From Phycisphaerae bacterium (GTDB lineage: Bacteria > Planctomycetota > Phycisphaerae > UBA1845 > UTPLA1): DNA of 7,179 nucleotides. Positions 1 through 4,061 of this stretch are shown piece after piece. How positions within the stretch are numbered: position 1 is the stretch's first letter; each line of letters opens with the position of its first letter. The notes beneath the pieces were generated by a model. The model made no database searches and was not told the DNA's origin. It saw nothing but the letters and a program-made list of their open reading frames with translations. The position numbers were made by a program, and so were the translations under genes. The stretch spans positions 1-7,179 of the forward strand of contig JAFGQA010000086.1 of the NCBI GenBank assembly GCA_016935885.1. The letters are read 5' to 3'.

Positions 1-529
1 CGGGATCGTCACAGCGTGAGATCACCGCCGCCCCGGCCGCATCGCCAAACAGAATCGCCGTGGCCCGGTCCTCATAATCCGTGATCCGGGTCAGCGTCTC
101 CGCCGCCACCAGCAGCACGTTTTTGTACAGGCCGGCCGTAATCTGCGCCCCCGAGAAAACCAGTCCGTAGACAAACCCGCTGCATGCCGCAACGAGATCG
201 TACGCGGGCATATCCGTTACACCCAGTTCCGCCTGAAGCCAGCATGCCGTCGATGGCAGGGGCGTATCGGGCGTGACGGTGGCCACGACGATCAGATCGA
301 TCTCGGAAGCCGTCATCCCTGCGTCCGCGAGTGCCCGCTCGGCCGCCGTTTTGGCCAGGGTCAGCGTAGACTCGTCGGGCGCGACGCGCCGCCGCTCCCG
401 AATGCCCGTCCGGGGCACAATCCACTCGTCTGACGTGTCCAGATAGCCGGCAAAGAACTCGTTTGTCAGCACCTCTGAGGGAACAGAAGACCCGGTCCCC
501 CGGATCGTCACCGGAATAAAATGACCCAT
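1..529 (-). CDS. fabH: Beta-ketoacyl-ACP synthase III (KAS III), 3' end cut off by the window
   Basis: FabH condenses acetyl-CoA (or another acyl-CoA) with malonyl-ACP to start type II fatty-acid synthesis in the cytoplasm. The visible part is the first 176 residues of a protein that usually has about 320-335. It opens MGHFIPVTIRGTGSSVP and carries the family blocks TSDEWIVPRTGIRERR (about residues 32-47) and LIVVATVTPDTPLPSTAC (79-96). The nucleophilic cysteine is Cys116 in DLVAACSGF, and LFGDAAGAAVI follows near 160-170. The His and Asn of the catalytic triad lie beyond the left edge. The ATG is 13 nt after the plsX stop, and no strong ribosome binding site is visible, so translational coupling is likely. 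Order rpmF-plsX-fabH is a conserved bacterial arrangement. Identity is very secure; only the 3' end is unseen. Confidence 0.96.
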   Translation of the reverse strand, partial: MGHFIPVTIRGTGSSVPSEVLTNEFFAGYLDTSDEWIVPRTGIRERRRVAPDESTLTLAKTAAERALADAGMTASEIDLIVVATVTPDTPLPSTACWLQAELGVTDMPAYDLVAACSGFVYGLVFSGAQITAGLYKNVLLVAAETLTRITDYEDRATAILFGDAAGAAVISRCDDP

Positions 530-542
530 GGATTGTCTCGAT

Positions 543-1547
543 TCAGCCGTTCTCGCCGAAGCGTGCGATGACGGCGTCGTTTAGTTTGTGCGCCAGGAAC
601 CTGGCGGCGGCGCGGATCGCGTTACAGATTGCCCGCTCCCCGCTCCGCCCGTGGCAGATGATACACACACCGTTGATGCCGAGCAACGGGGCCCCCCCGT
701 ACTCGCTGAAGTCGTGCCGCGCCCAGACCCGCTGAATGGCCGACTCAAATCGCGCCTTGGCCTGCGGGTCCTCGTCCGCGATCTCTCGCTCAATAGTGGG
801 AAAAAGACCCTCCGAAAGGCCTTCGATCAGTTTCAGTACGATGTTGCCGACGAAACCGTCACACACGGCAACCTCACACACGTTGGAGAACAGGTCGCGT
901 CCTTCCACGTTGCCAACGAAGTTGAGCTTCGGATCGCGTTGCAGAAGCTCGTGCGTCTGCTTGATCACCTCCGTGCCCTTGGCGCTCTCCTCGCCCACCG
1001 AAAGAAGGCCGACTCGCGGGTTCTCGCGACCGATCACCATCTCCGCATACAGCGTCGACAACACCGCGTACTCATAAAGCTGGCGCGGCTTTGCCTGGAT
1101 GTTCGCCCCCACGTCGCAGATGACCACCGGACCATAAAACGACGGGATGGCGACCGCAATGCCCGGGCGATTGATGCACCGCAAAGGACGCAGCTTGATC
1201 TGCGCTGCGCCGGCACAGGCCCCGGTGTTGCCCGCACTGATGATCGCGTCCGCCTCGCCCTCCACCGCCAACTGCGTCATGCGGTGAATGGACGAGTCCT
1301 TCTTCTGACGCAACGCATCCATCGGCGACTCGTCCATGCCGATCACCTGTGACGCATGGACGATTCGAATCCGGTCCGCCCCCTCAAACTTCCCGATCGC
1401 ATCCAGCTCCGCCTTGACCCGCCCCTCGTCCCCCACGAGCAGAACCTGAACGTCCGGCGCGTTCGCCAGCGCCTGCACGGCACCGCGCACGATCGCCTGC
1501 GGAGCGAAATCTCCGCCCATGGCATCCAGAGCGATCCGGGCGGGCAT
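543..1547 (-). CDS. plsX: Phosphate acyltransferase PlsX (acyl-ACP:phosphate transacylase)
   Basis: PlsX makes acyl-phosphate from acyl-ACP and phosphate. PlsY then uses the acyl-phosphate to acylate glycerol-3-phosphate at the start of phospholipid synthesis; PlsX is a peripheral membrane enzyme. The 334-residue product is of normal family length. It carries the hallmark LDAMGGDFAPQ (residues 7-17), IGMDESPMDALRQKKDSS (69-86), ISAGNTGA (103-110), DVGANI (145-150), LLSVGEESAKGTE (181-193), NFVGNVEGRD (209-218), VCDGFVGNIVLK (228-239) and YGGAPLLGINGV (283-294). The ATG overlaps the rpmF stop as TAATG, which fixes the start and implies coupled translation. An AGGAG lies 11 nt upstream and a weaker GAGG lies closer, both inside rpmF. 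Nothing is truncated or unusual. Confidence 0.97.
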   Translation of the reverse strand: MPARIALDAMGGDFAPQAIVRGAVQALANAPDVQVLLVGDEGRVKAELDAIGKFEGADRIRIVHASQVIGMDESPMDALRQKKDSSIHRMTQLAVEGEADAIISAGNTGACAGAAQIKLRPLRCINRPGIAVAIPSFYGPVVICDVGANIQAKPRQLYEYAVLSTLYAEMVIGRENPRVGLLSVGEESAKGTEVIKQTHELLQRDPKLNFVGNVEGRDLFSNVCEVAVCDGFVGNIVLKLIEGLSEGLFPTIEREIADEDPQAKARFESAIQRVWARHDFSEYGGAPLLGINGVCIICHGRSGERAICNAIRAAARFLAHKLNDAVIARFGENG

Positions 1548-1732
1548 TACGCCTCTTTCTCCTTCAGCGTCAGCGCCACTCGCGAACTGACGTAGCCGCA
1601 GTTCTCACACGCGGCGTGAGGGAGCTTGGCCGATCGACACTTCGGACACGAAACCACGTTCTGCGGACGCAACGCATGGTGGGCGCGCTTCGTCCGAGTC
1701 CGCGTCCGGGACTTCTTTTTTGCCGGTAACAT
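1547..1732 (-). CDS. rpmF: 50S ribosomal protein L32
   Basis: L32 is a small zinc-binding protein of the large ribosomal subunit. The product is 61 residues, MLPAKKKSRTRTRTKRAHHAL at the start. The basic N-terminal arm is followed by a zinc ribbon with four cysteines at 29, 32 (CPKC) and 42, 45 (CENC), then GYVSSRVALTLKEKEA. This is the four-cysteine form rather than the cysteine-free form of some bacteria. The ATG at 1730-1732 is chosen over the longer open frame because it gives the family length and has GGAG (1739-1742) 6 nt upstream. It is first in the rpmF-plsX-fabH block and shares the A of TAATG with plsX. An oddity is the (CGG AC)x3 hexamer repeat encoding RTRTRT in the basic arm. Confidence 0.96.
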   Translation of the reverse strand: MLPAKKKSRTRTRTKRAHHALRPQNVVSCPKCRSAKLPHAACENCGYVSSRVALTLKEKEA

Positions 1733-1823
1733 CAACCACTCCAAAAAAAGAGGGCGCCACTCTGCGATGCAATCCGCGCACCACACGCGCCGCCCGGCAG
1801 CCCAACCTCCAGGCAAGCTCCAC

Positions 1824-1852
1824 AGGCTAATGCACTTACGAAAAACTGTCAA
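1824..1852 (-). promoter_or_regulatory. Sigma-70-type promoter for rpmF-plsX-fabH
   Basis: On the minus strand a perfect TTGACA (-35, positions 1847-1852) is followed after 17 nt by TAGCCT (1824-1829), a weak -10 that matches TATAAT at 3 of 6 positions. Transcription would start near 1817, giving a leader of about 85 nt before rpmF. It lies in the only sizeable gap upstream of the block. The -35 and the spacing are persuasive; the -10 is poor. Confidence 0.45.
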
Positions 1853-1890
1853 GAACCAACCGAGCTTCCCCAGACCCCCCGCCCAACCAC

Positions 1891-1902
1891 ATGGGTACCC
1901 AT
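1891..1902. promoter_or_regulatory. 12-bp perfect palindrome upstream of the rpmF promoter
   Basis: ATGGGTACCCAT is a perfect, zero-loop palindrome about 40 nt upstream of the proposed -35. Its place between the nth stop and the promoter would suit a dimeric regulator, but no regulator is identified and a 12-bp palindrome can arise by chance. Confidence 0.2.
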
Positions 1903-1961
1903 CGCCCTGCCCCAGGTTGCACCTGAGCCGCCCCGATCCCCGCCCCCCGGGAACGGGCCGC

Positions 1962-2738
1962 TCACGCAAAGCTCCCGGCCGACGGACAATACGACGCCAA
2001 TTCACACCGCTCGCACGCCGGCTTCCGGGCCGTACACACCCGCCGACCGTGCCAGACCAGGGCGTGGGCCACGAACGTCCAGCTTTCCCGCGGCAGAACC
2101 GCCATCAAATCCTGCTCGATCCGGACCGCGTCCTTGGCATTCCGGCCAGTCCAGGTCAGCCCCAGCCGTTCGGCCAGCCGCCCGACGTGGGTGTCCACGA
2201 CCACCCCTTCGTTCTTGCGGAACCACGTGCCCAGAACCACGTTGGCGGTCTTGCGGGCCACCCCGGGCAGCTCCAGCAGCTCCTCCATGGTGCCGGGCAC
2301 CTGGCCGCCGAACCGCTCCACGATCATCCGGCACGCCCCCTGGATGGACTTCGCCTTGTTCCGGAAGAACCCGGACGGGCGGATGTCCGCCTCCAGCTCC
2401 TCCCGCGGCGCTTCCCAGAACGCCTTGGCGTTCGGGTACTTACGAAAAAGCGCGGGTGTCAGCCGATTGATGGTCTCGTCCGTGGACTGGGCGGACAGGA
2501 TGGTGGCGATCAGCAGGTGGAGCGCACTTTCATGCAGCAGTGCGGTCGTCGTGTCCTCCCCATACACCTTCCGCAGCGCCGCCAGGATCTTCCGGGCCCG
2601 CCGCTTCCTCTCCTCAGCCCCCTCTGCGTCCTTTCGCCCCTTCGTGCCCTCGTGCCGGAGCTTGCCCGCCGCGGCGGGTCCCTTCGTCCCTTTCTTTTTG
2701 CTTTTTGCTTTTGGTTTTTTGTTTTTTTCTGTTCTCAT
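1962..2738 (-). CDS. nth: Endonuclease III (DNA glycosylase/AP lyase) with a repeat-derived N-terminal arm
   Basis: This base-excision repair enzyme removes oxidised pyrimidines and cuts the abasic site. The 258-residue product has the helix-hairpin-helix LELPGVARKTANVVL (155-169) with catalytic Lys163 and the catalytic Asp182 in VVDTHVGR. It also has a C-terminal [4Fe-4S] loop, Cys235-x6-Cys242-x2-Cys245-x5-Cys251. The catalytic core starts near residue 46. Residues 1-45 are an extension about 40 longer than the typical 210-residue enzyme: first lysine-rich (KNKKPKAKSKKKGTKG), then GKLRHEGTKGRKDAEGAEE. The DNA of this arm is low-complexity, with A runs and GGCACGAAGGG-like repeats. No good internal start precedes the core, so the ATG at 2738 is kept; it overlaps the upstream gene's stop as ATGA. 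Function is secure, the use of the arm is not. Confidence 0.95.
   Translation of the reverse strand: MRTEKNKKPKAKSKKKGTKGPAAAGKLRHEGTKGRKDAEGAEERKRRARKILAALRKVYGEDTTTALLHESALHLLIATILSAQSTDETINRLTPALFRKYPNAKAFWEAPREELEADIRPSGFFRNKAKSIQGACRMIVERFGGQVPGTMEELLELPGVARKTANVVLGTWFRKNEGVVVDTHVGRLAERLGLTWTGRNAKDAVRIEQDLMAVLPRESWTFVAHALVWHGRRVCTARKPACERCELASYCPSAGSFA
2665..2678. repeat. CCCGCC/GGCGGG hairpin inside the nth N-terminal arm
   Basis: CCCGCC-GC-GGCGGG is a perfect 6-bp stem with a 2-nt loop. It encodes part of the PAAAGK segment of the Nth arm. The same stem occurs in hairpin arrays A (3671-3685) and B (7060-7074) with different 3-nt loops. Confidence 0.6.
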
Positions 2739-3322
2739 CCGCGCCCCCTTGCCCGCGAGCGGACCCGATACAGGCGCTCCGTGAACCCGCCGTCGGCCAG
2801 GAACTGCTGATCGAGTTGCCGCAATTGCTGGTCCAGAAGGTAGTTCGCCTGGTGAATCAGGCAGATGATCGTGTTGGCGGCCGCTTCGGCGGGCGCCGAC
2901 TCCACATAGGTCCTATAGGTCGAATAGGACCTATCCGGCGCATACGCCAGCTTTCGTATGTCCCTGGCGGCGGCATCGTCCTTGTGCCAGAGCCGCAGCC
3001 CCCGCAGGCGAAGGAAATCCTGATAGTCCAGCAGCAGCTCTTCCAGGCTCGCGCGAGCCACTCCCACCAGCTTGAGTTCGGTCTTTTTTGATGTTCCCGA
3101 AGCCTGGCTCCCCTCGGCAATGTTCTGTTTCCCGCTCCGTGCTGCCTGGACCATCTGATCATGCGTCCGCGACCGCCGGTCGACAAACCGGTCACAGAAC
3201 GCCGCCGTTGCATCAAACACAATCTCGGCCATCTGGAACGACTTCAGCTCCCGATACCCCCCATGCGCCGGAATGAGCCCCTCGCCCCCTCCCGCTGGTT
3301 TCCGCCCGTCGTTCTTCGCCAT
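2735..3322 (-). CDS. Four-helix bundle 'suffix' protein (23S rRNA intervening-sequence protein-like)
   Basis: This belongs to the S23/IVP four-helix bundle superfamily, in the longer subgroup with an extra C-terminal 'suffix' domain. The cellular role is not established; the prototype is encoded in 23S rRNA intervening sequences and structural relatives include Avd of diversity-generating retroelements. The 195-residue product has LIPAHGGYRELKSFQ (16-30), then the family core ARSGKQNIAEGSQASGTSKK (61-80) and ARASLEELLLDYQDFL (89-104), a spacer with the tripeptide repeat RSY-STY-RTY (131-139), and the suffix ANTIICLIHQANYLLDQ (149-165) to GGFTERLYRVRSR (178-190). The ATG at 3320-3322 is chosen over an in-frame TTG 6 nt upstream because AGGGGA sits 9 nt before it. 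The stop overlaps nth as ATGA. Family assignment is strong; a function with nth is unknown. Confidence 0.9.
   Translation of the reverse strand: MAKNDGRKPAGGGEGLIPAHGGYRELKSFQMAEIVFDATAAFCDRFVDRRSRTHDQMVQAARSGKQNIAEGSQASGTSKKTELKLVGVARASLEELLLDYQDFLRLRGLRLWHKDDAAARDIRKLAYAPDRSYSTYRTYVESAPAEAAANTIICLIHQANYLLDQQLRQLDQQFLADGGFTERLYRVRSRARGRG
2906..2934. repeat. 9-nt tandem repeat / inverted repeat inside the four-helix bundle gene
   Basis: Three adjacent 9-nt units read ATAGGTCCT, ATAGGTCGA and ATAGGACCT on the plus strand. On the coding strand they keep the frame and encode RSY, STY and RTY. The array also forms an 11-bp perfect inverted repeat, ATAGGTCCTAT and ATAGGACCTAT, around a 7-nt loop. 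It falls in the spacer before the suffix domain, a place that would tolerate length change in steps of three codons. Confidence 0.8.
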
Positions 3323-3331
3323 CCGCAAGTA

Positions 3332-3337
3332 TCCCCT
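3332..3337 (-). promoter_or_regulatory. Ribosome binding site that fixes the four-helix bundle gene start
   Basis: AGGGGA on the minus strand is 9 nt upstream of the ATG at 3322 but only about 3 nt from the alternative TTG at 3328. The spacing favours the ATG. Confidence 0.6.
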
Positions 3338-3349
3338 GTTTCTTCTCTG

Positions 3350-3379
3350 CGTTTTTGCGTTTCACCGTTTTTGCGTTTC
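3350..3379. repeat. Tandem repeat, 14-bp unit with 16-nt period
   Basis: CGTTTTTGCGTTTC occurs at 3350-3363 and again, identical, at 3366-3379, separated by AC. It lies directly upstream of the four-helix bundle gene's ribosome binding site, so the mRNA leader would carry two GAAACGCAAAAACG copies. Confidence 0.8.
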
Positions 3380-3412
3380 GTCCATCTGTCCTGTTGATCC
3401 CATTGGTCCTAT
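3377..3412. repeat. Degenerate 9-nt repeat units upstream of the four-helix bundle gene
   Basis: Read on the minus strand, four contiguous 9-mers are ATAGGACCA, ATGGGATCA, ACAGGACAG and ATGGACGAA. The first resembles the ATAGGACCT unit inside the downstream gene (2924-2932). The units decay toward the gene. They look like an old minisatellite related to the intragenic one. Confidence 0.5.
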
Positions 3413-3509
3413 CCGCCCGCAGCGCCTGCTGATCCACGTCCGCCCGGTCCATAAACGCCGACTGCCCGATCAACGACCGTGCGTTCCGGCCGAGCACATT
3501 GAAGCGCAA
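3413..3509 (-). pseudogene. Unrecognised short coding-like fragment
   Basis: One minus-strand frame reads LRFNVLGRNARSLIGQSAFM followed by DRADVDQQALRADR and then runs into the 9-nt repeats. About 27 of 33 third positions are G or C by hand count, with a mixed second position, which looks like former coding sequence. A TTG at 3509 has AGGGG 8 nt upstream, but a stop lies close upstream (3534-3536). Downstream the frame passes out of phase into the four-helix bundle gene. I do not recognise a family. It may be the remnant of a gene cut by the repeats, or a spurious reading. Confidence 0.25.
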
Positions 3510-3573
3510 TGACCCGGCCCCTGCAAGAGTTTTTCAGCAGCCCCACTGCCCCTGGTACACGAGCCAGTGGCGA

Positions 3574-3764
3574 TCCGCCACGGCGGACGGGCTTCGGAAT
3601 GGAACCGCCGGGGACACGGCGCATCTGCAGGCCCGTTCACGGGCCTTCCCCGCTGTCGCCCGGCGACATCCCCGCCGCAGGCGGGCTTGTAGGCCGGTCC
3701 TTCGAGGGCCGGTCGATCGGGCGCTCGACCTTCCCCCACCCCCGATACCGCGTTTCAACGCGGT
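3574..3764. repeat. REP-like hairpin array A
   Basis: A cluster of short perfect or near-perfect hairpins. They are TCCGCC-AC-GGCGGA (3574-3587), AGGCCCGT-TC-ACGGGCCT (3629-3646), CCCGCC-GCA-GGCGGG (3671-3685), CCGGTCC-TTCGA-GGGCCGG with one G-T pair (3694-3712), and ACCGCGTT-TC-AACGCGGT (3747-3764). No transposase is in the window. The style resembles REP/BIME elements moved by RAYT (IS200-like) transposases, which is inference. The segment 3628-3764 is collinear, in inverted orientation, with array B at 6971-7095. The wider stretch 3413-4061 holds no convincing intact gene. Confidence 0.85.
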
Positions 3765-3768
3765 TGGG

Positions 3769-3804
3769 CGAGCGAGGCTCGTTTTGCGAGCGGGACTCGT
3801 TCTG
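3769..3804. repeat. Two adjacent 18-bp imperfect repeats
   Basis: CGAGCGAGGCTCGTTTTG (3769-3786) is followed directly by CGAGCGGGACTCGTTCTG (3787-3804), differing at three positions. Each is itself hairpin-forming: CGAGC-GAG-GCTCG in the first, CGAG-CGGGA-CTCG in the second. They extend array A on its KAP-gene side and have no counterpart in array B. Confidence 0.8.
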
Positions 3805-3917
3805 TAATTGGGGGCGGGGCGTTCTGGTGCGGGTCGGCTTTCGGAAGACACGCCTGATCCGCGATGGTCCTGCGGCATGAGAAATCACGCAACGCTGGCC
3901 AGACGCCAATCCCGCGC

Positions 3918-3947
3918 TTGGCGACGGTCCACCGGGCGCGGTACGAT
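3918..3947 (+). promoter_or_regulatory. Weak candidate promoter for the KAP gene
   Basis: TTGGCG (3918-3923) and TACGAT (3942-3947) are 18 nt apart, each matching consensus at 4 of 6 positions. The -35 is also the right arm of a CGCCAA/TTGGCG inverted repeat (3904-3909 and 3918-3923, 8-nt loop) that could be an operator. The leader to the chosen start would be about 105 nt. This is the best candidate seen, but weak. Confidence 0.2.
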
Positions 3948-4048
3948 TTCAGGTTAGTTCGGCCCAAGAAACCATCGTTCCCACACTACGCGACGAGTCA
4001 TTTGGCTCTTGGCGAGAGGAAGAGACGTCTGTCCCTCGATGCCTCAAT

Positions 4049-4053
4049 GGGAG
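4049..4053 (+). promoter_or_regulatory. Ribosome binding site that fixes the KAP gene start
   Basis: GGGAG lies 8 nt before the ATG at 4062. The frame is open from an ATG at 3864 and another at 4047, but neither has a comparable site, and the first 66 codons look like translated intergenic sequence. Confidence 0.55.
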
Positions 4054-4061
4054 ATCGCGCC

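Noticed and set aside
588..1352. Long plus-strand open frame (254 codons) opposite plsX
   Set aside because: It is a shadow of plsX in GC-rich DNA; the minus-strand protein has all PlsX motifs and the plus-strand product resembles nothing known.
1732..1962. Rho-independent terminator after nth
   Set aside because: Only a 4-bp CCCG/CGGG stem and no T run follow the nth stop.
1626..2810. Long plus-strand open frame (394 codons) opposite nth and the rpmF leader
   Set aside because: It is Pro/Arg-rich, antisense to nth, and crosses a promoter region; nth motifs on the other strand are complete.
2735..3322. Diversity-generating retroelement accessory gene (avd)
   Set aside because: The four-helix bundle fold is shared, but there is no reverse transcriptase or template/variable repeat, and the suffix domain fits a different subgroup.
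3499..3880. Several overlapping open frames on both strands across array A
   Set aside because: They are translations of palindromic repeats; symmetry opens frames on both strands. The same applies to frames at 6535-7173 over array B.
3864..4061. 66-codon N-terminal extension of the KAP frame
   Set aside because: No good ribosome binding site, composition like translated intergenic DNA, and GGGAG is well placed for the ATG at 4062.
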